NCBI GenBank assembly: GCA_022059125.1
Contig: JAEUWY010000002.1
Location: forward strand, 3,968,001-4,032,000
Direction: 5' to 3'
Length of the DNA: 64,000 bases
Origin: Corynespora cassiicola
Lineage: Eukaryota > Ascomycota > Dothideomycetes > Pleosporales > Corynesporascaceae
Part shown: positions 44,601 to 57,151 of the stretch, piece after piece
How positions within the stretch are numbered: the stretch's first letter is position 1
How the letters are laid out: every line of letters begins with the position of its first letter
Notes under the pieces: generated by a model
What the model saw: only the letters and a program-made list of their open reading frames with translations
The model's database searches: none
Told to the model about the DNA's origin: nothing
Position numbers and translations under genes: made by a program

Positions 44601-45278
44601 CCAAACTCCCAGGCCGCAGCCATGCAACGGGTGGAAGCGGAGGCAACCAAGCGAGGGGACAAGGTCAGAGTGCTTGTGGCAGAAGACAACAAAACCAACC
44701 AGGAGGTGGTTTTGCGCATGCTTAAGCTGGAGGACGTCTACGATGTGACTGTGGCAAAGGATGGCCAAGAAGCGCTGGACAAGGTCAAGGAGAGCATGGA
44801 ACGCCAGACTCCGTACAACCTCATCTTCATGGACGTGCAGATGCCGAATCTGGACGGTCTCCAGTCGACGAGACTGATTCGCCAGTCAGGCTTTTCTGCG
44901 CCGATTGTGGCCTTGACAGCATACGCAGAAGAGTCCAACGTAAAGGTAAGACTATGTCGAGTAAATTTTTGGCCAGCGGCTAATAGTTCACAGGAATGTC
45001 TCGATTCTGGAATGGACTTTTTCCTGTCCAAGCCCATCCGACGACCTGCACTCAAACACGTCCTTAAAACATACTGCCCCACGATACCCGAAGAGGAGGC
45101 GGACGCCACAACGCCGCCAGCAACCGAGGCCAAGTCGTCAAAACCTAACGGCCAACCAGCACAGCCAGCAACACCGACTCAGGCTGAGAATACCGATGCA
45201 AACACCAACGGAGCGGCAGTCGGCACCGACGACAAGGACACGCCCGCGGTTTCTCCTCTTACACGGCCCGTAGCATGA
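41694..45278 (+). CDS. Sln1-type hybrid sensor histidine kinase
   Basis: Exons 41694-41789, 41835-44945 and 44994-45278 give 1163 aa. Sln1 kinases sense osmotic or wall stress and feed the Ypd1-Ssk1 phosphorelay to the Hog1 MAP kinase. The first exon supplies membrane helix 1 (GCLVLLASLIGLAVVAIATW). An outer sensor region with N-glycosylation sites follows, then helix 2 (LIIACVFGTMGGMMLLAFPV, about 384) and a HAMP-like linker, a coiled coil (LEERVQQRTAELEQSKKAAE), the dimerisation/phosphoacceptor domain (FIANISHELKTPLNG, His about 555), the ATPase domain (EDTGPGIPEKLHDKIFEPF, then YGGTGLGLSICSQL) and a receiver (VAEDNKTNQEVVLRML, phospho-Asp about 1032 in FMDVQMPN, then SKPIRRPAL). Intron 2 is 48 nt, in frame and stop-free. 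Every catalytic motif is intact. Confidence 0.96.
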
Positions 45279-46692
45279 TCATGTACAGGTCAAGCTCTGG
45301 CACCGACCAATCCCCTTATTATATTGTAATGCTTCTCAGAGCGCATCATCTAACCTTTTATTGTCTGCTTTGTAAAATCTCATTTTCCTTGTATGAAAGC
45401 ATGGCGCTGGCGGATTGTGGGGTCAAAATAAGCAACATGCAACTGGCTGGGTGCATCTTCCTCGGACTCAGGCGGCGTTTTCTTCTTTTTTGGCTACAAG
45501 ACGGATGTTTCAAAGCAAAGCAAGCTGGGCGTCGAGCCCTTTGGTCAAGAGTTGATGTTTTAATCATATGCTTGGTTCTCATTTCTTTTTTGGGCTGTAA
45601 AAGTCCTCCGTAGTTTCAGTGGCACTCGGACAGTGCAGTCCTATGGAATTGAGTCGAATGGTTTGGGTGGTTGGTATGCTCTCTCGTGGGCTACCAGGCA
45701 CAGCACAAGTCAGAGTGCCTTGAGTGTCTGCCGTGTGAACATTTTTGCTTTGACTGTCAGACCGCAACGGTTCAACAGCCGCAACCAGTGGATCCCCTTC
45801 ACTACTTCACTTCCAGTCCCTGCCACGTGTGCGGAGATGCCCGCCTTCAGACAGCAGCTGTAACGAGCTCTGGTTGCTAGATTGGAGATTGGATGCCTTG
45901 TCGGGTTCAGCCTATATCCCAGTATTCTCTTCTACGTCTTTGGACAGGATGGTCCAGGGGGCTGCCATCTCCATTGAGTAGCCTGGGCTCTATTCTTGTC
46001 TTCGGACCTGGTGGCGATGAACGTGCATTTGCCGATCAGGGCAGAGGCCTCTGAGGCGCATCCTTGTCGGTGCCTGTCGGTCGACGCCCCGACATTGCTT
46101 GTTACGATTAGGCTGTTCGTATTTGCAACCACCAACGCTTATCGATACATGAACATCTGCTGCGTTCTGTGTAATGCTCATGTCGTCGTCATCAGAATGC
46201 CATGAATGGCAGCCGACGCGCACTCTCGGCCTGCAGGGCGATGAACCAGGCCGTGATTGGGCCGACTGCAAGCAAGATGCGATAACCCTCAGGCCCTAGC
46301 GTCTCCCTCCCTATCTAGGTACATTGGCAGGGCGGGCTGCTTGTCGCACGCTCTCCCTTTGTTTGCGTCCTCTGGCCGATCTCATCTCGGGAAGCTTGCG
46401 ACGAGAAAGCGTCGGCCGTCTTTGCTGTTTCTCGAACCCGGGCCGGTGACTGCCACCTTGCATCTTCTTATATCGCTCAACGCCCCTGCCCTCCGATGGC
46501 GAGCTAGATCTCAGCCCTTTACCGCTTCTCTTCGTCCTCTCCTTCACCTCGCGCTGCTACTTGGGCCCACAGCCAATTTCTATCGTCTGTATTCACTGAT
46601 CCGCCCTCTTCGGTCCCGGGAGCGTTTGCGCGTTTGTTCTTTTGCGGCCGCGCGTCCTCCCCTGACATTCCAACCGCGACATCACAGGCACG
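45279..46692. other. Intergenic region
   Basis: 3' flank of the histidine kinase and promoter of the TM9SF gene. No supported gene. Confidence 0.6.
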
Positions 46693-48939
46693 ATGCTCGT
46701 AGACGCAAGGCGGAGCGCGCTGCTTTGCTCTCTGGTAGCAGCCGCACAAGCCTTTTATCTCCCAGGTACGTCTGTTGATGGTCCTTCGCGCAAAGGATGA
46801 CGTAGCGCTGACTCGCCGCGAGGCTACCACATCAAAAGCTACCAGGACGGCGAGAAAATACCACTGTTTGTCAACAAGGTATATTCCGACTACAGCGAAC
46901 TACAGTATGCATACACCGAGCTTCCCTTTGTGTGCCCGCCCACCGGCCGTGTACAGACCGGCCGCTTCACGAGCGGCGCCAGCATCTCCCTCAATCTCGG
47001 CGAGGTCCTGCGCGGCGACCGCATAACCGTCTCCGACTACGAGCTGGTCATGGGCACCGATGACGAGGCGCATTACCTGTGCAGCCATACAGTTGACCGC
47101 GAGGGGTTGAGGCGCACAAAGGAGCTGATTCACGACGGATACATGGTGGAGTGGATCGTGGACAATCTGCCTGGCGCAACCAGCTTCCAGACGACAGACA
47201 AGAGCCGGAAGTACTATGCCGCCGGCTTCAAGATTGGGGACGAGGAGGTTCCGAGCGAGGGCGGGCCGCCGCGGTTTCTGCTCAACAACCACGTCACCCT
47301 CGTCATACGCTATCACCGCGCGCCTGGAGGAGATGGAGAACGTGGCAAAAAGGTCATTGTGGGGTTCGAGGTTTTTCCCAAGAGCATCTCGGCCAAGGAC
47401 CGCAATAAGGAGGGCCTGCCCAAGGACATTCTCAACGTCCAGGAGCCGCTGGTCCTTGTTCCGAGGTCGAATCAGACTGGCGAGGTCGACGAGAGCGAGG
47501 ACGCGACCCTGACCATCCCGTATACGTATTCCGTCTACTTTCGCGAGGAGGAGGGACTGGAGTGGCACAATCGCTGGGACATGTATTTTGTCGCTCAAGA
47601 CGACTCGACCAACGTGCACTGGCTGGCCATTGTGAATTCGCTCATCATTTCTGGACTTCTCACCGCAGTTGTCGGCGTCATTCTCACGCGCACGATCCGC
47701 GGGGACATCAAAGGCTTCCAGGATGGCGGCTTGGACGGATCAAAGACGAAGCAAAGGCGTTCCCGGAGCCCGAAATCTCCCTCTCGCGCGACTGAAAAGA
47801 AGGGCGGGCTGCTTGACCAATTAGGCGACGTCGAAGGGGACGGTGACATCTCTTCGGATGACGAGGTCGAGGACATTACGGGCTGGAAGCTTCTACACGG
47901 CGATGTTTTTCGATCCCCGCGCTACGGCGGCCTTTTTGCGCCTCTTGTCGGTTCTGGCATCCAGCTCCTGTTTATGACAATTGGTCTGCTAGTACTGAGT
48001 GCCGTGGGCATCCTCAACCCCAGCTTCCGCGGAGGCTACGTAAGCGTGGGAACCGGCCTGTTTGTCTTTGCGGGCTTATTCTCTGGCTACTTTTCCTCCC
48101 GCGTCTACAAGACATTTGGAGGGCAAATGTGGCAGAAGAATGTCTTCATCACCGCTGCGCTTGTCCCGGGCTTGCTCTTTTCCGCCATCTTCCTTCTCAA
48201 CCTTTTTGTCTGGGTGCAGGCTTCGAGCACGGCTCTCCCATTCAGTACCCTGCTTGGTCTGGTTGCCCTGTGGCTCTTTATCATATTGCCGCTGGTCTAC
48301 ATTGGAGGCTGGTACGGGTATACCCAGGTTGGCGCCTGGGACCACCCCATCAAGGCAAATGCCATCCCGCGGCAGATTCCAGCCCAGTCGTGGTACCTGA
48401 AGAGCTTCCAGGCTATTCTTCTGGCAGGCTTCATTCCATTCGCGGTCATCTTCATCGAGCTCATGTTTGTGTTCAAGAGCCTCTGGATGGATGAGACTGG
48501 ATACTACTACGTCTTTGGCTTCACCGCGGTCGTGGGACTCATTCTTGCCCTCACCGTCATCGAAGTCACCATTGTCACCACTTATATTCAACTCTGTTCC
48601 GAGGTAAGTCCCGGACCTTTTCTGATTGCGGCACCAACTGACACGCATCTAGAACTACCACTGGTGGTGGCAGTCTTTCCTAGTAGGCAGTAGCAGCAGT
48701 GTGTGGATTTTCGCCTATCTCGTCTGGTACTACTTCGCCAAGCTCCACATCACGGGTTTTGTGTCTAGCTTTCTTTTCTTTTCCTATGGTTTCCTGGCCT
48801 GTGCGGTGTATGCTCTGCTCACCGGCACCCTTGGGTTTATTTCGGCGTACACCTTTGTCAGGCGCATATACAGGTACGTTGGACGCCGCGTGTTGGGTAA
48901 TCTAGACTGACTCTTTTCAGCGCGGTAAAAGTCGACTGA
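46693..48939 (+). CDS. Transmembrane 9 superfamily (EMP70/nonaspanin) protein
   Basis: Exons 46693-46765, 46823-48603, 48653-48873 and 48921-48939 give 697 aa. TM9SF proteins reside in Golgi and endosomal membranes and help sort membrane proteins and control copper and adhesion functions. A signal peptide (ALLCSLVAAAQAFYLPGYHI) precedes the lumenal domain with DGEKIPLFVNKVYSD and ELPFVCPPTG. Then come HWLAIVNSLIISGLLTAVVG, a cytoplasmic insert rich in Ser/Arg and acidic residues, and the nine-helix region with WKLLHGDVFRSPRYGGLFAP, GYFSSRVYKTFGGQMWQKNV and IPRQIPAQSWYLK. The C-terminus ...RRIYSAVKVD is encoded by a tiny 19-nt last exon and supplies the family KxD/E Golgi-retention signal, supporting that splice. 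Confidence 0.95.
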
Positions 48940-49794
48940 GTACCCCGTCGATGAGGCCATGATCAGCTCTCGACAATGATTTCCGGCAGTCCTTTTCGAT
49001 GCGGTGTTGCATGTGTGACGTCGAGAGTTCACCGTGTTTTGTAAGAATAGCGGAGAGAAAAGTTCAAGGTTTTTTTTTGGTGTTGGAGCATGCCGTGGAC
49101 GGGGTCAGTGGGCTTTGGGAATCTCATAAATCGGTTCACGTCGCCCATCTCGAATATGCTTGGACATGGCATGAGGCTTATCAGGTTGCATATTGTGCGC
49201 GGCATTTTTAGGGACGTACATGCATTAAGGGATGGAGTTTGCGGTAAGACTAGACGGGTGTGTAGGATGGGCTAGACCGTGGGTACAGAATGACCCAATT
49301 GCAGTGTACATATTGTGACTGCTCCATGTGTATATATAGGATACTTGAGTTTCTTTTGTTTAGAACTTTTTTTGCCAGACGTACCTACCTGCCCAGCGCA
49401 TGTTCTCTTCGTCGTTGATGTACATTCTCAACTTCCATCATCCTCTCTCCCGCACACCACAAACGCAATTTGAAATAAAACATATTCCCGCGCTACCTAA
49501 ACATTCTTTTGAACGGCTCCAAGGAGCAATAGCGTATCCTACAAACCGAAACCAGTTATACTTCAATACCCCCGCCTCGCACCATCACACCCATAGCCCA
49601 ACTCAATCCTTCGCATTCCCCTCCTCTTCCACCCGTCTGACCCCTCCATTCCCATCTCCATACCCAAGCCCCTTGACCGCCGATCCCCTCCGCAACGACC
49701 TCGTCCCCATTGCCGTTCCCATCTCCCTCTCCGGCGACGAAAATGGGCTCATCATGGGGTCCGGAAGCGGTATGCTTGACTGTGTCGACGCAGG
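48940..49794. other. Intergenic region between convergent genes
   Basis: 3' flanks of the TM9SF and ABC transporter genes. A 132-codon plus-strand frame at 49400-49798 is low-complexity Pro/Ser/His and is not supported. Confidence 0.6.
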
Positions 49795-52622
49795 CTAAAA
49801 CGCCGGGCGCTCTGCAGGCGTCTGCTTCTGTGATATAAACGACGGGCCAGGGCTCTCTTTTGGGGCGGCATGCTCACGGCGACGCAGAAAGAAGCGGTGC
49901 TTCGGCGGTGGAGTGTCATCAAGGGAGGTGATTGTCGGTTTTGGTGATACAATGTGCATAGGGGGTTCTTCTGGAGTGGAAGGCTCCTCATCGTACAGTG
50001 GTGGGGATGCGGGGGTTTTTCCTTTGTGGAGTGGGGACTTGAAGTGGTGGGCTGCTTTTAGGAAGGGCTTTGTGGGCGATTGACCGTCTAATTGGGCGAT
50101 ACTGGGGTTTGGGGAGACGGATGCGCACTTGGTTTCATCGCTACGAATGAATTCCAACGCCTTCTCAAGACGTTTTTCGCTGGATTTTTTGGTCCAGAGG
50201 TCATAGTATGCGCCACGGAGAGCGAGGAGCTCGGTGTGAGTGCCGCGCTCGATGATGGAGCCTTGGTCCAGAACGAGGATTTGGTCGGCGTGCTGGACAG
50301 TGGAGAGGCGGTGGGCGACGATAAAGGTTGTCCTTTCTCGGTATACTCTGGAAAAGGCGTCTTGAATCTCATATTCTGTGACATTATCCACCGTAGATGT
50401 GGCTTCGTCGAGCACGACAATCTTGGGGTCGCGCAAGAAGAGTTGAGCGATGGCGAGGCGCTGTTTTCCACCACCAGACAACTTGACTCCGCCTTCCCCG
50501 ATCACAGTATCGTAGCCCTGGGGAAAGGCAAGAATTTGGTCGTGCATGGCTGCATTCTTGCAGGCTTCGATAATCTCGCTGTCCGTCGCGTCCAACCTGG
50601 CGAATCTCATGTTGTTGAGGATCGAGTCGTTTAGGAAGGAAGGCGTCTGCCGGACAATGCCCAAGGTGTCCCGCAGACTCTTTTGAGTGACGTGCCGAAT
50701 GTCCTGCCCATCTATAAGGATGCTACCTTTATTTACGTCGTACCCCCGGAACAAGAGCTTCTCGCACGTCGTCGTCTTTCCGCTTCCAGTCCGGCCCACT
50801 AGGGCAACCGTCGAGCCTGGCTGCACCGTAAAGCTCAACCCTTTTATCACCGAATTCCTCCCATCATACGAAAAACTGACGTTCCGAAATTCGACTTGTC
50901 CCTGCTTAAACTTGAGATCTGGAGCGCCATGGCAGTCTCTTACTGTTGGCTGCAGCTTGCTGTGTTGTAGCAGCGGCTCCGCATCAATCATAAAGTTGAC
51001 AATATTTCCGTACCAAAACGCAAACAGATGCATAGGCTTGCTGATTATGCCCCAGTACAACAATATGGTGACCATGTTACCTACGGGCTGGCCGTCCTTG
51101 ACGACTCGGTAGCTCGCGAGAAGGAGAATGGCGCAGTATGCCAGCGTGATGACCAACTCCTTGAGCGCGTTGGAGATTTGGCTAATGTCATATTGCTTCG
51201 ACATACCTTGAATCTCTTCCTTGGTAGCTTCCTGCACACACCGTAGCTGATGCTCTTGTCGGTTATTGTAGTGAGCATTCTGCCAATTAGAAATTGCTTC
51301 CAAGCAAATGTTGAGCTGAGCTCGGCTCAAATTTCTCCATTTGCGTCTTTGCGGAGCGGCCCATAGCGTAGTCTTGTACGTGACAACCCCGTATCCGACC
51401 AACGACCAGGTCAGAATCAGCCCAAAGTAGACATCAAACAGATATGTCAAGTACGTGACGGCAACGAAAATATCCAATACAAAGGGGATCAGGTTTTCAA
51501 CCATGCTATCCATGACGTCGTTCATGCTTTTCGACTGCTCGATTGAGGCCAGTACTTCTCCGTTCTTTTTGTTCTCGTGAAAATCAAGCGACAGGCTCAT
51601 GACATGAGCAAAAGAAGTGATGAACAACTGCCTGTAGCGCCACCAATACAGATGAAGATTCATTCGACGCCTTAGAGGAACAAGTATCTGGTCGTGAGGA
51701 ATCTTTATGATGAAGATGAGCAACACAATCGTCTTCCATGGAAGCTGACCTGTCTCTCGTAATTGACTGACTTGGTTTATCAGTTCTCCCTATTGCAGAG
51801 TCAGCTGCGATCGAAGAGATATGAGACACAATTTACAATCAGCAATGGGCCGAGGAGATTGGAAGCTCGATCGACGAGAGTGAGAAAAATCACGCCAACG
51901 ACATATAACTGGAGCTTGCCGTCTTTAAAAGGTACAAGCTGGGGGGTGAAGATTCGAAACTCCTTTGCGTACGCCCACCAGCCGCCCAAGTCTTCCAGGC
52001 GCTGATTCTGTTGATCCTGCTTCGTGGTCTTGTCTTCTTCATCATTGATCTCCCGTGTGTTGTCACTGAGGTGGGGCGTCTTCCTAGGTCCAAGCAGCGG
52101 CTCCATCTCTCCATCCTGCGTATGATGCAAGGCAAGGCTGGCCACCACACAGAGCGAGAGCATGGTGGCAATCCGAAGGCATTGTGTAATGCGTCGAGCA
52201 TAGATTGCGACTTTCGGGACGTCTCTGGTCCTAGCCGGCGAAACCAAAATGACCAGCTCAAACGTTGTAGCCAGAATCCAGGTTCCCACGTTTGGTACTT
52301 TGTAGACAACCGCTGCGTCGTAGAAGACCAGGTAAGTTACTGCCCAGATGAGTGGAGACAGTGCCATGTAAAATGCATCATCTTTTGCTACTAGCCACTT
52401 CCCATGTATGAATTGGGTGCAGAGGACGATATTCTCGACAACGTACGAGACGCAAATCACCAGAACAGCGCACCGCAGAATTCTTCGCCTTCGTTGATCC
52501 AAAATTGAGCGTCTCGATGGTGGAACAAAACATGCCAGTATGAAGGATAGAGTTAATCCAACGGCAAGAATTCCAATGGGGCTCGCGTAATGGATCGCTC
52601 GGAGGATGATGATTCCGGGCAT
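49795..52622 (-). CDS. ABC half transporter of the HMT1/ATM (ABCB) type
   Basis: Exons 52622-51837 and 51789-49795 give 926 aa. The N-terminal extension has several membrane helices (ILAVGLTLSFILACFVPPSR and others), as in HMT1-type vacuolar transporters. The six-helix ABC core follows, including YRQLFITSFAHVMSLSLDFH and ISNWQNAHYNN. The nucleotide-binding domain has Walker A VGRTGSGKTTT (about 593), Q-loop GIVRQTPSF, signature LSGGGKQRLAIAQ (about 695), Walker B KIVVLDEATSTVD (about 720) and H-loop FIVAHRLSTV. The signature has G where most ABCB proteins have E or Q. A proline-rich tail of about 100 residues follows. HMT1-like pumps export metal- or glutathione-linked compounds into vacuoles; the substrate here is not readable from sequence. 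Confidence 0.92.
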
Positions 52623-53901
52623 GATACCGAACCAGGCGTCCTAGTACCAGTCACGGCCGTGTATTTGGCGTTAAGGTTGTGTAAAAAAGTCAGACTGAAT
52701 CATAGATCTTCCCAATTACGGTAAACCTCAGTGTGTTGTCAATTGAAGAAGAGTGGGGGTGCCGTGGCAAGACAGAGAAGACAGATGGTGCCTTCCCTGA
52801 TGGAACAAAGGACTGGCGTTTCCAAGCGCACCGTTCGCACTTTCCGCGCCTATTGTACCGTCTGCGATTTCGGCCGAGCGGCTAGATGCCCTCTTACATT
52901 TACGACATATAATTGACGCCGGAGCCGTCCAGAGGGGCCTCGAACATGCCACCTCGTCCACTCTCCGGAGCCGCCATGGAAACAAAGCAAAAACTGACAT
53001 GACGAGACCGCCGTCGAACGATCCGCACAGACTACTAGTAAGTTCCCTTTGCAGCTCAGGTTGGGAAAGTAGAGAATAGACGCCGCCGGGCAACACCGAG
53101 AGGGTGGATAGAAGTGGAGGACTCGCAAGCTGACGACGTTGAGCACACATGCGCCGCACGAACCAATCAATACCTGTACCGTATCCGCGACTCAGTGCTG
53201 ACCGATCTCTGGCATGTCGTGTCCTGCACACTCGCCCACGCCGTGCCTCTGTCGAATCACTACCCTATAATTTACGGATGTGCTTCGAGCCGCGCCACCC
53301 CTGCTTCCCGCACCTACGCCTCCGAAGCAGATGATGGGTTCGGAATTCCAGGGACAGCCACCTGCGTCGAGCTGACAGGGCCTGGACAGAAGAAGACACG
53401 CGAGCGGAATACAGCTCACCGCCAGAGAGCTCCCCGCTCTTCTTGTTGCACGACAATCGTACAGTATACACTGCAGCGTGGGATATTGCATGCTGGATGC
53501 AGCTTGGCGACTCGGCGGGCATGTACAACTTGTGCGGGGTTATGACTCTTTGTCCTCCCTTGGTCTTCAAGAATCGTGGTAGAACAAGGCTGTGTCGACT
53601 GATTCGCCAGCACAGAGCCAATACATACATCTACCAGGTCAGTGGTAACTGCTGCAGGCATTCCGGACCCCAACTACAGGATCCCAGCGCTAGATCAACG
53701 GTTTCTCTACATACATTGCTTGAACAGGATGTGATGAACGTCATGGTTGGTCCGTTGCCGGCAGGAGATGATCGGAGAATCGGAGGCGATGCAATGTTCA
53801 AGGCAAGGGAGCTTTAATGGAGAAGTGAGCAATAAACACAGGAAAAAGCAACTAACCAGTCCTAGATAAGTCTATTTCATTACAACATAATCGGCGCTTC
53901 G
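52623..53901. other. Intergenic region
   Basis: About 1.3 kb upstream of the ABC transporter and downstream of the Cys-rich gene. Short frames on both strands lack protein-like composition. Confidence 0.5.
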
Positions 53902-54729
53902 TTAATCGTCCAAATCATCGCAAAAGGATAACGGGCCACAGAAGTCGCAGCCCCAGTTGTCACGCCCATCAAAATAAGTCTTGGGGCGTTCTGGAGCAGG
54001 CGAGAACATGAGTGGCGACGAAGCCTCGCACGGGCTAGAGCTTCCCAAAGGATGCGTGGCAACAATGCCTTGTTTATAGTCCCCTAGATCATGCACCTCG
54101 ATGTAGTCCACAGACGGTTTCGAGGCAAGAGATTGGTAAGCCTGATTCCACAAATAAATGAACCACTCCCGATGACCTTGCATGAGTTCTTCCGGCCCGG
54201 CGCGAGGAGCCAGGTTGCACAGCTGCCTCTGAATGGAATCCTCACTAAACGTGATAGGACCGACAGGAGAGTTGCGTGTGGCAGCATTGTGTACTGCATA
54301 GCGCTTTTCTGTTTCTCGAATGGCGCCGCCCACGCACTGTGCAACATAGGCTACATAGGCCTCTATCGGTAGTTTCTCTTGATTCGGCGTTAGCCCCAGG
54401 CAAACCCAGTAAATGTCGACAATCTGAGAGAGCAGGCCGCTATATTCCTTGAACGAGTTGCGGGAATACGTGGAATACAGGTGTTCTTCAATGAATCCGA
54501 CAATCTCACAAAGCCGCCGACTGCACGAATCCTTTGTTTTGGTGGCTTCGTCCATACACATCTCGCAAGGCTCATTAACAACGGTACAGTGACTTAAGAG
54601 ATCGTAATCATCCTTTACTGGGCTGATTGAGGAGAATCGGCTGCCCGCTCGGTGAGGTGTACCAAAAGCCGTTGCGGGACTGTACCAAGTGTGGCCACAG
54701 CCAAAAACAAGATACTCATAGGTACACAT
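53902..54729 (-). CDS. Hypothetical Cys/His-containing protein
   Basis: A single exon of 275 aa starting MCTYEYLVFGCGHTWYSPAT. The N-terminal third has cysteines and histidines in a pattern that could bind zinc: C2, C11-G-H13, then HCTVVNEPCEMCMDE and SCSRRLCEIV. A helix-rich middle follows (IVGFIEEHLYSTYSRNSFKE, YWVCLGLTPNQEKLPIEAYV). The C-terminal part is acidic with a further GCDFCGPLSFCDDLDD at the very end. No family recognised. The composition and length argue for a real gene, probably lineage-restricted. The start at 54729 is the first ATG of the frame. Confidence 0.68.
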   Translation of the reverse strand: MCTYEYLVFGCGHTWYSPATAFGTPHRAGSRFSSISPVKDDYDLLSHCTVVNEPCEMCMDEATKTKDSCSRRLCEIVGFIEEHLYSTYSRNSFKEYSGLLSQIVDIYWVCLGLTPNQEKLPIEAYVAYVAQCVGGAIRETEKRYAVHNAATRNSPVGPITFSEDSIQRQLCNLAPRAGPEELMQGHREWFIYLWNQAYQSLASKPSVDYIEVHDLGDYKQGIVATHPLGSSSPCEASSPLMFSPAPERPKTYFDGRDNWGCDFCGPLSFCDDLDD

Positions 54730-55133
54730 CGTAGTGGTCGATCACGGACATGGGAAGGCCTGTTGTGGACCTTTGTATATATGAGCGTTCTTTGTGGCGC
54801 CCTTTTTCCCTTGAGAGGAGAGTATTAAAAAATCACGATCGTAACGGTTGATCAAGGCAAACGGGAGGCGTGGTAGGTTTTAAACCCGACCCGCCACGCA
54901 AACCAGGCGTTTACAATGTCATGTGTTGCCAAAAAACGTCAAGGGGCAGTGTGAAGCAGTGACGATAAAAGGAATTGTAATATGTGCATGGACACGACTG
55001 TCCCAAAATATGATACATGCAAGTTCGTCGTTTGACGGTGGTATCGAATTCATGTGCAGCAGTTCGTCGCCGAGGAGCTGCAGTGCTCGTAAAATCTCAA
55101 CAGTCGCTTTTAGCCCAAGGGTCGATGTGAAGC
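54730..55133. other. Intergenic region
   Basis: Promoter of the Cys-rich gene and 3' flank of galactokinase; nothing else seen. Confidence 0.6.
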
Positions 55134-56768
55134 TCAGACTACCTGATCGCCAGAGACCTTGAATACGAAGCTGCCGCTGCCGGGCTTGCTGACCACAATG
55201 GCCTGCGCGAGCTTCTCTTCGGAGATGTCGGGGAACTTCGTGCGGTAGTATTTTTCTTCCCACGCCTTCTTGACCGCCTCCACCTTGTCCTTGGGGACGA
55301 GATGCACGCTGCACCCTCCCCACCCTGCTCCGGTAAGCCTGCTTCCAAGGGCGCCCGCACTGCGAGCAAGATCGCACAGCTCGTCGAGCTCGGGGCAGCT
55401 GCAGTCGTACACGTCGCGGCAAGAAGTCTGAGTCTCATTCATCAAGTCGCCCAGGGACTTGAGCAGGTCCTTGCCATCGGCAGGTGGCGAAGAAAGGAGC
55501 TTGCGGAAGCTGATGACACGGAGTGCCTCGCTAAAGACGTGTAGCGCGCGCTGGCGGAGCAGGAACTTGTCTGCACGAACGGGGAACTTGGACATATAGC
55601 GTTGGTTGAGCTCCTCTTCTGAGATGCCAAGAAGTCCACAAATATCGGCCCTTGAGTAGCCGTCTTCCTGTGGCAGGTAGTCTCCAACGAGCTGGACGAG
55701 CCCCGTGAGCTGGCGCTCGAAATCCTCAACAGACGTCTTGGTGTTGTCGGCCACACCCTGCTTTTCCTGGTAATAAGCGTCGTGGAAACCACGCAGGCTG
55801 ACTCCCAGTGGGGAGCTGTCCTGTGGGAGCTCCTTCAAGCCAAATGCCTTGGCCAAAAAGACGGCTGCGAGGGTGCACTCGACAACACGGAGATTGTAGC
55901 AAACTGGCGCAGTAACATGCTTGTCAGCCGCAACAAAGCTCTGGGCCGTGACAAAGGTGAGTTCCGGGTCAGTGTGGGGAAATTCGATAGTGGTGTAGCC
56001 GAGCGTGGGCTTGAACGACACGTAAAGAGCGGTGCCGCGAAGAGAGAAGACGGATGCAGCCTGATCCATGCTACAAAAAGTCAGCACCAGCAAGAATAAC
56101 ACAATTTATACATACCCTCCCGAGTTGACGCCGACCTCTCGCTCCGAAACAATGGCAAGCTCGCAGAGCTCCATCTTGTCAACCTTTTCTTCCCCATTTG
56201 CCTTCAAGACTGCTAGTGCGCTCGTGCACACGACAGAGGCGGAGCTCGACAGGCCACCTCCGCTGGGGACGGTTCCGTCGCAGAGAATGTCCATGCCCCT
56301 TGATGTGAATTGGCCATACTTCTTGGTCAGCAATCGTGACACGCCCTTGAGTCCGGACTTGAAGTAATTGGTCCATTCATGTTCGGAGGCGTCAATCGAC
56401 TCGGTAACGTCGAATTCGCGCGCAGGGAATTTCTCCGATTGGACGTTGGCAATTCGTATAGTCCGAGGCTCATCAGTCGGCCGAATGTGAACTGCCATGA
56501 TGAAATCGGCAGTAATGGCCATGGGCAGGACCTCATAGAGAGAGTAGTCAATGTGCTGCAGTGGCGTGAGCAAACCTTCTTATGATGAGGTCGTGATGCG
56601 TACCTCGCCGATAATGTTGACCCGGCCAGGGCTCCTGGCAACAAAGTGTGCAGGCCTGCTGTACGTCTCCTTAAACTTGGACAGCAGATTCTCCCATCGC
56701 TTCGTCTCGACGGGGACAGCGTCCTCGGGGTAAATGTCGCGGATCGAAGTCGCCGTGGGAACTTCCAT
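55134..56768 (-). CDS. GAL1: Galactokinase
   Basis: Exons 56768-56604, 56555-56116 and 56070-55134 give 513 aa. Galactokinase phosphorylates alpha-D-galactose with ATP to galactose-1-phosphate, the entry step of the Leloir pathway in the cytosol. The GHMP-kinase landmarks are all present: galactose-binding signature SPGRVNIIGEHIDY (formed across intron 1), the phosphate-loop motif VPSGGGLSSSASVVCTSALA, SEREVGVNSGGMDQAASVFS formed across intron 2, and the C-terminal LGSRLTGAGWGGCSVHLVP. The length matches fungal galactokinases of the GAL1/GAL3 type. Both introns split conserved motifs, which fixes their borders exactly. No other Leloir gene lies in the window, unlike the yeast GAL cluster. Confidence 0.97.
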
Positions 56769-57151
56769 GATGATATCAGGGGCAGAGTTTTGCTTGGTCT
56801 TATACTGGGTACGCGATACAGATTATTTGGATGTACACAAAAAACAAGAGAGGAGGGCAGAGATTTAATATGTTCACGCGATGGGTGTCGTGAGAGCTCG
56901 GTATGGCGGGGAAGCTAGGCGGGGCATTGGAAGCTTTCCCGGTTTGAGAAGTGGAAGCGAAACGTGCGGATGCAGGGAGCCCTTGAGCCTCCTCCACAGC
57001 CATCATCGCAGTGGATAGTGTTGGGCAGAGGCTAACTGCTGGCAAATTTCAAGAGGAACCGCATTGAAAATCGCGGAGGCGGCACGGAAACGTTGAGAGC
57101 CGAACATCATGCCGAACCTGGGTATCAATTTGTAAAGATGGTCGTCTGAGC
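56769..57151. other. Galactokinase upstream region
   Basis: Promoter of galactokinase and 3' flank of the Duo1 gene, which is in tandem. No coding sequence seen. Confidence 0.6.

Noticed and set aside
49400..49798. 132-codon plus-strand frame
   Set aside because: Pro/Ser/His low complexity in a convergent intergenic region; ends on the ABC transporter stop by chance.
53443..53817. 124-codon plus-strand frame
   Set aside because: Mixed composition, no domain, competing frames on both strands of similar length.
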